The translations under genes and the position numbers were made by a program. Positions 14,995 to 23,886 of a stretch of 34,204 bases of DNA are shown piece by piece. Within the stretch, counting starts at the first letter, position 1, and every line of letters starts with the position of its first letter. The notes below the pieces were generated by a model. The model was not told the DNA's origin and did not search any database. It saw nothing but the letters and a program-made list of their open reading frames with translations. The stretch is from Mycobacterium asiaticum (GTDB taxonomy: Bacteria; Actinomycetota; Actinomycetes; Mycobacteriales; Mycobacteriaceae), in contig NZ_LZMH01000011.1 in NCBI RefSeq assembly GCF_001673635.1, positions 1 to 34,204 on the forward strand, read 5' to 3'.

Positions 14995-16181
14995 AGCTCG
15001 TAAATATTCGCGTCTGGTACTAACGCCATAACTTCCGGAGAATGAGTCGCAAGAATCATCTGACATTCCGGATTAACCAGCTGCATCGATTTCACCAGCT
15101 CCCGCTGCCAATCCACATGCATAGACAGTTCCGGCTCATCAATTAACACAGCGCTGGTTTCAGCGATCATGGTTTCCAAAAGAATGCGCAACAGCTGGCG
15201 CTCACCGGACGACAATTGCTCGATGGGGATTCTCATATCGCTACTCGATAGATAGACGCCCAATCCGTCCTTGCCGTCTAGATGAAGTTTTTTACTTCCG
15301 CCGTAAAGGTCTTCAATTACAGCCCTTAGCTCTTCCTGTGGCCTGAGAGCAAGCTGTCGCTCTTCATCGACCTCTTCGATGCGAGCGATTACCTGGCGGA
15401 TCTTCGGATCGTGATCATACTGCGCCTCAAATGACTGTTTGTCGAAACGGATGTTTATTTTTTGATTTCGCAAAAACCTGACGACTAAGTCAAAGGCATC
15501 GTCCGCTGCCAATTTGGTCCCGGGGGATCGCCGTTGAGTAGCTCGTATATCGCCAAATAAAATGCTGAGTATCTCTCCGATGCCTCGCTGTTGTAGGAGT
15601 TGGATTTTATCAAGCGCATTTGATTTGTAAACTTGCCATCTTAACCGCAACTGTCTAGCAAAAAGGATATCGAGGTAATCATCGTCGATTGGCGACGCTT
15701 GGGAAGGATGTCGTCGCTGCTCGTTCGGAAGGTCAACTACCCGGGAAATTGGTAGATAGCCATGCTGCACTCTGCTGGGAAAATTCTTGCGCGACACCGT
15801 TCTTCGGGCACCTATACGGGTAGTTTTCCAGCCAGTGTTGGTTTCCATTTGCCTCAACCATTCGAGTTCACGATCACCGCTGTCACCATAGAGTCGTTGG
15901 AAAATAAGTTGATCTTCGTTGCTTATATTTTTCTTTTCGATTGTTCGTCGAAATATTGCACTGCTGCCGTCAATTGAAAAATCAACAGTTGCTTCCGTGA
16001 AAGGCACCTTTGCGAGAAGACGCGAGTTATCAATCAAGGCAGAATGGAGGATTTTAAGAAGTGATGTCTTCCCGCAGCCATTCAGTCCCCAAAAAATATT
16101 AAGATGCCGATCTAAATCGTATTGAATCCTTGTGGCGTTACCTGCCAACCCAACGATTGCGAAGCCTCTGATGTATCCCAC
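14991..16181 (-). CDS. ariA: AriA-like AAA_15/ABC-type ATPase of a PARIS-type defence system
   Basis: A 396-residue SMC/ABC-like ATPase. Walker A is WGLNGCGKTS (31-40), the signature LSSGERQLL (about 323), Walker B AVLIDEPELSMH (about 344) and the H-loop ILATHSPEV (His 380), with a helical insertion between. This is the AAA_15/OLD-like layout without a fused nuclease; the nuclease is supplied by the next gene. In PARIS the ATPase forms a scaffold that holds and then releases AriB. Starts at GTG 16181 with a weak ribosome site. It is the last gene before attR and transcribes away from the tRNA. An unrelated OLD/Gabija-like pair is the main alternative. Confidence 0.8.
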   Translation of the reverse strand: MGYIRGFAIVGLAGNATRIQYDLDRHLNIFWGLNGCGKTSLLKILHSALIDNSRLLAKVPFTEATVDFSIDGSSAIFRRTIEKKNISNEDQLIFQRLYGDSGDRELEWLRQMETNTGWKTTRIGARRTVSRKNFPSRVQHGYLPISRVVDLPNEQRRHPSQASPIDDDYLDILFARQLRLRWQVYKSNALDKIQLLQQRGIGEILSILFGDIRATQRRSPGTKLAADDAFDLVVRFLRNQKINIRFDKQSFEAQYDHDPKIRQVIARIEEVDEERQLALRPQEELRAVIEDLYGGSKKLHLDGKDGLGVYLSSSDMRIPIEQLSSGERQLLRILLETMIAETSAVLIDEPELSMHVDWQRELVKSMQLVNPECQMILATHSPEVMALVPDANIYEL

Positions 16182-16365
16182 GTAGTGATCTTGGCACGTG
16201 ACCGCTTACGTGTGGCCGGCTTTGGGAGGAGTGCCTTGCGATTGCGGAATCGCACAAATCCGTATGGCGCTGCGGATTTGTTGGTTCGGAAGAGGAACTA
16301 GTTATCTCGCTAGGCAGGGCCACGGCCCTAACTACCGGTGAGCCGACGTCTGTCGCACATGCTTG

Positions 16366-16385
16366 TATGGCCCACTTATTGCCCG
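16366..16385 (+). repeat. Right copy of the 20-bp end repeat
   Basis: Matches 248-267 at 18 of 20 positions in the same orientation and lies 26 bp from attR. The remainder of 16182-16410 holds no gene that I can support. Confidence 0.5.
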
Positions 16386-16413
16386 CCACCATACGTTTAC
16401 ACAGCTGACCAGG

Positions 16414-16486
<73 letters not shown>

Positions 16487-16639
16487 CTATCAGTCCAGCG
16501 AACGCTGGTGCTGATCGCGGGACGACTCTAGCGTACTGGCTTGGCTGGACCCAATCAGCCCCGGCCGGAGCTGGCGCGGCCAATCGCCCGCGAATGAGGC
16601 AGGATAGAGCCAGTCGCAATTCTTCTCGGAGGGACCGCT

Positions 16640-16924
16640 TTGATCGGGTATGTCGCCGTCTTGGGCGTGGGTTATGTGCTGGGCACGAAGGCCGGGCGCC
16701 GCCGGTACGAGCAGATCGCCGGCACCTATCGCGCGATCACCGGAAGTCCCGTGGCCAGATCGCTGATCGAAGGCGGCCGCCGCAAGATCGCGAACCGGAT
16801 CTCGCCCGACACCGGTTTCGTGACCCTGACCGAGATCGACAGCCAGACCAGCGTGGTGGATCGCGAGGTCGAGCGGCTGAACCTCGAACCCGAGGTCGAG
16901 CCGCGGGTGAACGCCGCCCGGTGA
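16640..16924 (+). CDS. Conserved small mycobacterial protein, Rv2342-like
   Basis: A 94-residue protein beginning MIGYVAVLGVGYVLGTKAGRR, a short hydrophobic N-terminal helix with a glycine motif followed by a basic stretch, as in small membrane-anchored YtxH-like proteins. Start TTG 16640 has GGAGGGA 5 bp upstream. It lies between asnT and dnaG exactly as Rv2342 does in M. tuberculosis, and length and position agree. Function unknown. It converges with dnaG, only 7 bp apart. Confidence 0.8.
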   Translation: MIGYVAVLGVGYVLGTKAGRRRYEQIAGTYRAITGSPVARSLIEGGRRKIANRISPDTGFVTLTEIDSQTSVVDREVERLNLEPEVEPRVNAAR

Positions 16925-16931
16925 GCGCAGC

Positions 16932-18899
16932 TCAGGCGGTCAGGTCATCGCCGCTGGCCTGCTGCAGCAGGCTGCGCCGGTAGGCCTCCATCGCCACCAG
17001 GTCGCCAAACAGCGCGTGGTACTCGTCGCCCTGTTCGATCGGCGACATGCGCTGCAGCTTGGACTTCACCTCAGCGATCTGCCGACCCATCCACACCTCC
17101 TGCAGGCGGGCCAGCACCCCGGAGATGTAGCGGGGCAACTGCTCGTCCTCGGCCCGGATCGCCTCCACCCCGAGCTCGGTGATCAAACCGGCGGTGAGCG
17201 CCGAGTTGGTCTGCTGGCGCACCAGGTCCAGCCACTGCGCGCCGCTGACGCCGATCGAGGTTCCCCCGGCCGCCTCGATGGCCGCCCGCACGGCGGCATA
17301 ACCGGCGTGGGTGAAGCTCTCGACGGTCAGCGTGTCGAATACCGGGCCCGCGAGGGCGGGAAACTGCAACGCCGACTTGAGTGCCTCACGCTGTGGCCAC
17401 AGCGTCGGGTCGCGCGGATCGGGACGCGCGCCCGCCAGCACCCCGCCCGCCGCGTCAGCGGGCTCCTGAGCGGCTTCCTGCGCACCCCGTCGCGGCGCTT
17501 TCACGTTGCCGCCGGGGCTCTTCGGCTTTTTGGCGTTGCCGCGCACCCGGTCGATCAGTTGCGCGACATCGTCCCAACCCACCCAGCCGGCCAGTTGTCG
17601 GGCGTATTCGTCACGCAGCGTGGGGTCCTTGATCTGGCTCACCATCGGTACACAGCGGCGTAGCGCGGCCACTCGGCCTTCGGCGCTGTCCAGGTCGATT
17701 TCGGCGAGCGCGGCGCGAATTGCGAACTCGAACAACGGGGTTCGGCGTGCCACCAGATCGCGCAGGGCGCCGTCGCCGGACTTCAGGCGTAGGTCACAGG
17801 GGTCCATGCCGTCGGGCGCGACCGCGACGAAGGACTGCCCCGCCAAGTTCTGTTCGCCCTCGAATGCCTTGAGCGCGGCGGCCTGCCCGGCCTGGTCGCC
17901 GTCGAAAACGTAGATCAGTTCGCCGCGGAAGAAACTGTCGTCCATCATCAGCCTGCGCAGCATGGCGAGGTGGTCGTCGCCAAACGCGGTGCCGCACGAG
18001 GCGACGGCGGTGGTCACCCCCGCCAGATGCATGGCCATCACGTCGGTGTAACCCTCGACGACCACCGCCTGGTGTCCCTTGGCGATGTCGCGCTTGGCCA
18101 AATCGATCCCGAACAACACCGACGATTTCTTGTAGAGCACCGTCTCGGGGGTATTGACGTATTTGGCTTCCATCGGGTCGTCGTCGAACAACCGTCGGGC
18201 GCCGAACCCGATCACCTCGCCGGCCGAAGTCCGAATCGGCCAGAGCAGTCGGCGGTGAAACCGGTCGATCGGGCCGCGGCGGCCCTGCCGGGACAGGCCG
18301 GCGGCCTCCAGCTCCTTGAACTCAAAACCCTTGCGCTGCAGGTGCTTTGTCAGCGTGTCCCAGCCGGACGGCGCGAATCCGCAGCCGAAGCGCCGGGCGG
18401 CCTCGGCATCGAAGCTGCGCTCGGTCAGGTACTTGCGGGCCGGTGCGGCCTCGTCGGACTGCAGTGCCTCGGCGTAGAAGGCGGCCGCGGCGGCGTTGGC
18501 GGCGACCAGCCGGCTGCGGCTGCCGCGGTCGCGCTGCACGCTGGTGGCCGCCCCGGTGTAGGTGATCGTGTGACCGATCCGGTCGGCCAGCAGCTCCACG
18601 GCCTCCACGAAGCTGACGTGTTCGATCTTCTGGATGAAGGCATAGACGTCACCGCCCTCACCGCAGCCGAAGCAGTGAAAGTGCCCGTGATTGGGCCGCA
18701 CGTGGAACGAGGGTGACTTCTCGTTGTGGAACGGGCACAGCCCCTTCATCGAGTCGGCTCCGGCCCGCCGCAGTTGGACATAGTCACCGACCACGTCCTC
18801 GATCCGGGCGCCTTCGCGGATCGCGGCGATGTCGCGGTCGGAGATCCTGGACCGGCCGCCGGAACGGCCCGTATCCCTGGAACCCGCCGGACTCGACAC
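16932..18899 (-). CDS. dnaG: DNA primase DnaG
   Basis: A 655-residue primase that makes RNA primers at the replication fork with DnaB. It has an N-terminal CHC2 zinc finger (Cys 55, His 58, Cys 76, Cys 79 in LCPFHNEKSPSFH and FHCFGCGEGGD), then the RNA polymerase core. TOPRIM motifs VVVEGYTDVMAMH and YVFDGDQAGQ are present, followed by a C-terminal DnaB-binding helical domain. Start GTG 18899 adds a short Ser/Gly-rich extension before RISDRDIAAIREGARIEDVV, the usual beginning of mycobacterial DnaG. It lies 18 bp after dgt on the same strand, as in M. tuberculosis (Rv2344c-Rv2343c). Confidence 0.97.
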   Translation of the reverse strand: MSSPAGSRDTGRSGGRSRISDRDIAAIREGARIEDVVGDYVQLRRAGADSMKGLCPFHNEKSPSFHVRPNHGHFHCFGCGEGGDVYAFIQKIEHVSFVEAVELLADRIGHTITYTGAATSVQRDRGSRSRLVAANAAAAAFYAEALQSDEAAPARKYLTERSFDAEAARRFGCGFAPSGWDTLTKHLQRKGFEFKELEAAGLSRQGRRGPIDRFHRRLLWPIRTSAGEVIGFGARRLFDDDPMEAKYVNTPETVLYKKSSVLFGIDLAKRDIAKGHQAVVVEGYTDVMAMHLAGVTTAVASCGTAFGDDHLAMLRRLMMDDSFFRGELIYVFDGDQAGQAAALKAFEGEQNLAGQSFVAVAPDGMDPCDLRLKSGDGALRDLVARRTPLFEFAIRAALAEIDLDSAEGRVAALRRCVPMVSQIKDPTLRDEYARQLAGWVGWDDVAQLIDRVRGNAKKPKSPGGNVKAPRRGAQEAAQEPADAAGGVLAGARPDPRDPTLWPQREALKSALQFPALAGPVFDTLTVESFTHAGYAAVRAAIEAAGGTSIGVSGAQWLDLVRQQTNSALTAGLITELGVEAIRAEDEQLPRYISGVLARLQEVWMGRQIAEVKSKLQRMSPIEQGDEYHALFGDLVAMEAYRRSLLQQASGDDLTA

Positions 18900-18917
18900 G
18901 GGGGTCAGTCTAGGCGT

Positions 18918-20216
18918 TCAGTGGCCCGCACTGCTCCCGAGTTGGGAGACGTCGATCCGTTCCAGCCGGCCTTCGGTGTAGGAGGCGATCTGGTCGACGA
19001 TGACACGCAGTCGCGCGCCGTCGTCCGGGGCGCTGTTGAAGGCCGCGGCAAACATGGGGTCCAGAGTCTGGGGAGCGCCGGCCTGCAGCCAGTGCGCCAC
19101 GCGGTGAATCCGTTCACGTTGTCGCGCTTGAGCTGCCAGGTGCCGCGGGTCGGACATGATGAACTGCAGCGCAAGGATTTTCAGCAGCGCGACCTCCGCG
19201 CGCACCAGATCCGGCACCTGCAGCTCGCCCTGGTAACGCACTACCGGTCCGGGCCCGGAAGTGGCGCGGGTGGTGGCGATGGCGGCGGTGGCGAATCGAC
19301 CGACCAGCTCGCTGGTCAGACGCTTGAGCGCGACCGCCGCGGCCAGGGTGGCGTCGTACTTACCGACCGCGGCGACCACCGGCAGCGCGGACAGCCGCCG
19401 CGCGGCCTCCATCAACTCGTCAGCGTGCACCCGCGGGAATTCACTCTCCCCCAGCTTGGCAAGCGCCGTCGCCTCGTCCTCGTCGCCGAGCACCCGCAGG
19501 TCGATACGTTCGGAAACCACCCCGTCCTCGACGTCGTGTACCGAGTACGCGACGTCGTCGGCCCAGTCCATCACCTGGGCTTCCAGGCACGGACGGCCGC
19601 GCGGGGCGCCGGCGCGCAGCCAGTCCGCGGCGGCGCGGTCGTCGTCGTAGAACCCGAACTTGCGGCTGTTGCCGGGACCCTCGCCGCACTGCCATGGATA
19701 CTTTGTGACGGCGTCCAGCGAAGCGCGGGTGAGGTTCAATCCGGCGCTGCGGCCGTCCGCGTCGAGAACCTTGGGTTCCAGGCTGGTCAAGATGCGGAAA
19801 TTCTGCGCATTGCCTTCGAACCCGCCGTGGTCGGCGGCGACCTCGTTGAGGGCCCGCTCGCCGTTGTGCCCGTAGGGCGGGTGCCCGATGTCGTGGGCCA
19901 GGCCGGCCAGCTCGACGAGGTCAAGGTCGCAGCCCAACCCGATGGCCATCCCTCGCCCGATCTGCGCCACCTCCAGCGAGTGCGTCAGCCGGGTGCGCGG
20001 GGTGTCGCCTTCGCGCGGGCCGACGACCTGAGTCTTGTCGGCGAGCCGGCGCAGCGCGGCGCTGTGCAGCACCCGCGCCCGGTCGCGGGCGAAGTCGGTC
20101 CGATGCTGCCCTTCGGTGCCCGGCAGACCCGCGGTCTTCGGCGCTTCGAGTACCCGACGTTGACGGTCCACCTCGTCATAGGGGTCGTCATAGTGGTTGT
20201 GCTGATCGGTGCTCAC
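18918..20216 (-). CDS. dgt: Deoxyguanosinetriphosphate triphosphohydrolase-like protein
   Basis: A 432-residue HD-domain enzyme that hydrolyses dNTPs to nucleoside and tripolyphosphate. Metal-site residues are in [14 protein letters not shown] and [18 protein letters not shown]; the FGFYDDD and [16 protein letters not shown] motifs of the family follow. Start GTG 20216 gives the length of Rv2344c. The frame stays open to 20489, but that part would overlap the divergent gene at 20317 and looks non-coding. It forms an operon with dnaG. The region 20217-20316 separates divergent genes and should hold both promoters. Confidence 0.95.
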   Translation of the reverse strand: MSTDQHNHYDDPYDEVDRQRRVLEAPKTAGLPGTEGQHRTDFARDRARVLHSAALRRLADKTQVVGPREGDTPRTRLTHSLEVAQIGRGMAIGLGCDLDLVELAGLAHDIGHPPYGHNGERALNEVAADHGGFEGNAQNFRILTSLEPKVLDADGRSAGLNLTRASLDAVTKYPWQCGEGPGNSRKFGFYDDDRAAADWLRAGAPRGRPCLEAQVMDWADDVAYSVHDVEDGVVSERIDLRVLGDEDEATALAKLGESEFPRVHADELMEAARRLSALPVVAAVGKYDATLAAAVALKRLTSELVGRFATAAIATTRATSGPGPVVRYQGELQVPDLVRAEVALLKILALQFIMSDPRHLAAQARQRERIHRVAHWLQAGAPQTLDPMFAAAFNSAPDDGARLRVIVDQIASYTEGRLERIDVSQLGSSAGH

Positions 20217-20316
20217 CGACCCACAGTCTGCCAGGGACGTCGGAGTAAGTCCGGCAACGGCGGTGGTCAGGGTCACGCGTCCGGGCCCGTCGGACGGCGG
20301 ATGTTTAATTGGCGAT

Positions 20317-22317
20317 ATGCGCATCGCACGGCTTCTCGGCGTGTTCCTGATTTTCGCCGGCCTGGCCGGGTTGTTGCTCGCGCCGACCGCCGGCGCGCAG
20401 CCGCCGTTCCGGTTGCCGGGGCAGATCACCGACAACGCCGGAGTGCTGTCCGACGCCGATCGTGCCGCCGTCTCTGCGGCCGTCGACAAGCTCTACGCCG
20501 ACCGGCACATCCGGTTGTGGGTCGTCTACGTCGACAACTTCTCCGGGCAGAGCGCGATGAACTGGGCTCAGCGCACCCTGCAGGCCAGCGAACTCGACAA
20601 CCACGACGCGCTGCTGGCGGTGTCCACGTCGGGCCGCGCCTATGCGTTCCTGGTCCCCAACGGGGTGCAGAACGTCAATGCCACTCAGGTAGACAATCTG
20701 CGGCACAACAAGATCGAACCGGCGCTACGCAACGGGGATTGGCGCGGGGCGGCGATCGCCGCCGCCGAGGGACTGAATGCGTCGCCCAGCTCCGCCGGCA
20801 CCTACGTGCTGCTGGGAGTGCTTGGTGCGATCGTCCTGGCGGTCGTGGTGCTGCTGCTGGTGATGCGTCGCCGCGCCCGGCGACGCCGCGCCGGGGCGGT
20901 GGCCGCCGCCCGGCAAGTTGATCCCGCCGACGCGCGGGCGCTGGCCGCAGTGCCGCTAGACATCCTCGACGACCTGTCCCGAACGAAGGTGGTGGAGGTC
21001 GACAACGCGGTTCGAACCAGCTCCAACGAGCTGGCGCTGGCGATCGAGGAGTTCGGCGAAGAACGGACCAAACCCTTCACCGACGCGTTGAACAACGCCA
21101 AAGCCGCTCTGTCGCAAGCCTTCACCATTCGTCATCAGCTCGACGACGCCTACCCCGAGACGCCGGCGCAGCGCCGCGAGCTGCTGACCCGGGTGATCGT
21201 GTCGGCGGCCAACGCCGACCGCGAATTGGAGTCGCAGACCGAGGCGTTTGAGCGGCTGCGGGATCTGGTGATCAACGCGCCGTCCCGCCTTGATGCGCTC
21301 ACCCAGCAGTACGTCGAACTCACCACGCGGATAGAACCCGCCGAGCGGCATCTGGTCGAGTTGCACGACGAGTTCGGCACCACGGCGCTGACGTCGGTCT
21401 CGAGCAACGTCGCCACCGCCAGAGAGCGCCTCGAGTTCGCCGACCGCAATATCAGCACCGCCCGCGAACTGGCCGGCCAGGCGGTGAGCGGACAACAAAG
21501 CCGACTGGTGGATGCCGTCCGCGCCGCCGAGTCCGCGCTCGGGCAGGCGCGTTCGCTGCTGGACGCAGTGGACAGCGCGGCCGGCGACATCCGGCACGCC
21601 GTGGACAACCTGCCGTCGCTGATCGCCGACACCCAGACGGCCATCAAGCGCGCCAACGAGCAACTGCAACAGGCGCCGGGCGCCAAGTCGCCGCACACCG
21701 GCGAGCTGATCGCCGCGCGTGACGCGGCCGCCCGGGCGCTGGACAGCGTGAGCGGCGCAGGCAGCGTGCGGGGCATCGCCGATCCGCTGGGCTGCTTCGC
21801 GGAGCTGACCAAGGCCGACGCGGAACTCGACCGGGTGCTGACCACGCTCGCTCAGGAGCGCGCCAACGCCGAACGGCTCAACCGGTCCTTCGAGCAGGCG
21901 CTGTTCACGGCGGAGTCGCGAGTGCGGGCGGTGTCGGAGTACATCGACACCCGTCGCGGCACCATCGGGCCGGAGGCCCGGACCCGGCTCGCCGAGGCCA
22001 GGCGCCAGCTCGAGGCCGCCCACGCGAAAAAGCCGACGAACCTGGCCGACGCGATCGCCTACGCGAACGGGGCCTCGACACTGGCGGCACAGGCGCAGTC
22101 CCTGGCCAACGCCGATGTGGAGTCGGCGCAGCGCGCCTACACCAGCCGCACGAACAGCAACACCGGCGCGATCCTGGGCGGCATCATCATCGGCGATCTG
22201 CTCAGCGGGGGGATGCGAGGCGGCTTCGGCGGATGGAGCCCGACCTCCTTCGGCGGGTCCGGTTCCTCGGGGGGCTCGTCCGGCGGGGGTTGGATGGGCG
22301 GCGGCGGCCGCTTCTAG
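20317..22317 (+). CDS. TPM-domain membrane protein, Rv2345-like
   Basis: A 666-residue protein. A signal peptide ([20 protein letters not shown], ending APTAGAQ) is followed by a TPM domain (about 30-150; [16 protein letters not shown], then [14 protein letters not shown]). Next come a transmembrane helix at about 167-187 ([20 protein letters not shown]), a basic anchor, and about 400 residues of coiled-coil. It ends in a glycine/serine-rich tail ([14 protein letters not shown]). TPM proteins act at the extracytoplasmic side, some as acid phosphatases or photosystem/membrane-protein repair factors; the substrate here is unknown. It diverges from dgt and ends before a long hairpin, as Rv2345 does in M. 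tuberculosis. Confidence 0.85.
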   Translation: MRIARLLGVFLIFAGLAGLLLAPTAGAQPPFRLPGQITDNAGVLSDADRAAVSAAVDKLYADRHIRLWVVYVDNFSGQSAMNWAQRTLQASELDNHDALLAVSTSGRAYAFLVPNGVQNVNATQVDNLRHNKIEPALRNGDWRGAAIAAAEGLNASPSSAGTYVLLGVLGAIVLAVVVLLLVMRRRARRRRAGAVAAARQVDPADARALAAVPLDILDDLSRTKVVEVDNAVRTSSNELALAIEEFGEERTKPFTDALNNAKAALSQAFTIRHQLDDAYPETPAQRRELLTRVIVSAANADRELESQTEAFERLRDLVINAPSRLDALTQQYVELTTRIEPAERHLVELHDEFGTTALTSVSSNVATARERLEFADRNISTARELAGQAVSGQQSRLVDAVRAAESALGQARSLLDAVDSAAGDIRHAVDNLPSLIADTQTAIKRANEQLQQAPGAKSPHTGELIAARDAAARALDSVSGAGSVRGIADPLGCFAELTKADAELDRVLTTLAQERANAERLNRSFEQALFTAESRVRAVSEYIDTRRGTIGPEARTRLAEARRQLEAAHAKKPTNLADAIAYANGASTLAAQAQSLANADVESAQRAYTSRTNSNTGAILGGIIIGDLLSGGMRGGFGGWSPTSFGGSGSSGGSSGGGWMGGGGRF

Positions 22318-22370
22318 ATTCGGCCAGGTCTGGGCCGCGCCCGCTTGATCCAGAGATACCCCAGAAATGG

Positions 22371-22427
22371 GACTGCGCACGCCTGCGCACGGGAGCGTGA
22401 ACTCCCACGCGCAGGACGTGCGCAGTC
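22371..22427. terminator. Long stem-loop between convergent genes
   Basis: The arms 22371-22395 and 22402-22427 pair along about 25 bp around the 6-base loop CGTGAA. The outer 11 bp (GACTGCGCACG) are perfect, and the inner part has two mismatches and one bulge. It lies between the converging TPM gene and the esx operon, so a bidirectional terminator is the natural reading. The rest of 22318-22488 shows nothing else. Confidence 0.6.
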
Positions 22428-22488
22428 AATCGGTGCGGACTCGCGCACCACCGCTAGCCGAGCGGTGCGCTGCCGCGATCCGTTTTTA

Positions 22489-22773
22489 TCAGGCCCAGCT
22501 GGACCCGACGGCGCTGTCCGTCTGCGCCATGTTGTTGCCGGCGCTCTGGACCTTCTGGCCGTGCTGGTTGGCCTGCTCGTAGATCACCTGGAAGTTGCGG
22601 CCCAACTGGGCGATGAACTCCTGGCAAGCCACCGAACCGGCGCCGCCCCAGAAGTCACCGGCAGCCAGCACATCGCGAACGATGGCCTGGTGCTCGGCCT
22701 CCAAGTTGGCGGCCTGGGCGCGGATGAGCGCGCCGTGCGCGTCGACGTCACCGAACTGGTAATTAATGGTCAT
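22489..22773 (-). CDS. esxO: WXG100 protein EsxO/EsxN-like (Mtb9.9 family)
   Basis: A 94-residue ESAT-6-like protein beginning MTINYQFGDVDAHGALIRAQ, split after GALI, with the WXG motif in DFWGGAG and the family ending MAQTDSAVGSSWA. It is nearly identical to M. tuberculosis EsxN/EsxO, as I recall them. It forms a helical-hairpin heterodimer with the protein of the preceding gene and is exported by the ESX-5 type VII system. Second gene of the pair, 61 bp after its partner. The exact paralogue name rests on synteny (Rv2346c). Confidence 0.93.
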   Translation of the reverse strand: MTINYQFGDVDAHGALIRAQAANLEAEHQAIVRDVLAAGDFWGGAGSVACQEFIAQLGRNFQVIYEQANQHGQKVQSAGNNMAQTDSAVGSSWA

Positions 22774-22834
22774 TGAACCTGTGCTCCTTGTTTGTGAATG
22801 TTTATGGGATACAGCGGCTTTCGCCGCGGACGAG

Positions 22835-23230
<396 letters not shown>

Positions 23231-23260
23231 TTAGCAACGACAGTCGTCCCCCTCTCTTGA

Positions 23261-23599
23261 TCAACCGGCCGCCGGAGAATGTGGAACCACGCTACTGGGA
23301 CGGGGCATCTGGAACTGAGGTTCGGCGTTCTCGGCCTCCCACTCACTCCATTCCGCCCATTCGCCCCATTCATCCGTGCCTGTGGCAACCGTTTCGACTG
23401 GCTCCGGGTCTAACGCACCCGGCACGGCGACGACTTCCTCGGCTCCTGATTCGGAGTCCTTAGCCCAGTGGTCGTACTCGTCCGGTGGGACGGCAGTACC
23501 CCAGCTGAGCGGAACAGACAACCCGCCAAGCATGCCCGACTCACCCCGCTTCGCCGCGACTGAGTCGGGCGGTAAGGGCGGACCAAGAGGCAATAGCAC
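23261..23599 (-). CDS. Rv2348c-like conserved mycobacterial antigen
   Basis: A 112-residue acidic protein starting LLPLGPPLPPDSVAAKR after the GTG codon and rich in Trp/Glu (DEWGEWAEWSEWEAENAEP), ending SSVVPHSPAAG. GTG 23599 has AAAGGAG 5 bp upstream, a very good site, and gives a length close to Rv2348c. The frame remains open to 23866 but that extension has no comparable start and its composition differs. It lies 129 bp before the esx pair. Its location next to an ESX-5-type pair suggests a linked secreted substrate or chaperone; the function is unknown. Rv2348c is known as a T-cell antigen region. Confidence 0.75.
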   Translation of the reverse strand: MLLPLGPPLPPDSVAAKRGESGMLGGLSVPLSWGTAVPPDEYDHWAKDSESGAEEVVAVPGALDPEPVETVATGTDEWGEWAEWSEWEAENAEPQFQMPRPSSVVPHSPAAG

Positions 23600-23886
23600 G
23601 TTGTCTCCTTTCAGGGCCGATCTCAATACATCATCACTCAATGGCGAGTACCACACCACCGAGCCTTTGAATCCTAAGACAAACGACGGCTCAAAGTCGC
23701 CTATTTTGCGAATTTCCCTTCCAGGATCACCCTCCTTTGAGGCGATTGCCTCAGGTGGCGCCCCGTCGACCGGTTCGCATCTGCCTGAGCCCAATGCGGC
23801 CGCCCCACCCCCGGCTCTCCCGGGGTGGCCCGAAAGGAGTTGACCGGCAGCGGCTTCCGCTACCACGCGCGGTTAGCAGCCGCCGG

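Noticed and set aside
16195..16225. CACGTGACC...TTACGTG palindrome as an operator before the PARIS-like pair
   Set aside because: The arms match only over about five bases, too weak to claim as a site.
18726..20921. 731-codon plus-strand frame opposite dnaG and dgt
   Set aside because: Antisense of two conserved genes and then out of frame with the TPM gene; an artefact of high GC.
20956..22380. 474-codon minus-strand frame opposite the TPM gene
   Set aside because: The plus strand encodes a signal peptide, TPM domain and coiled coil; the minus frame has no domain.
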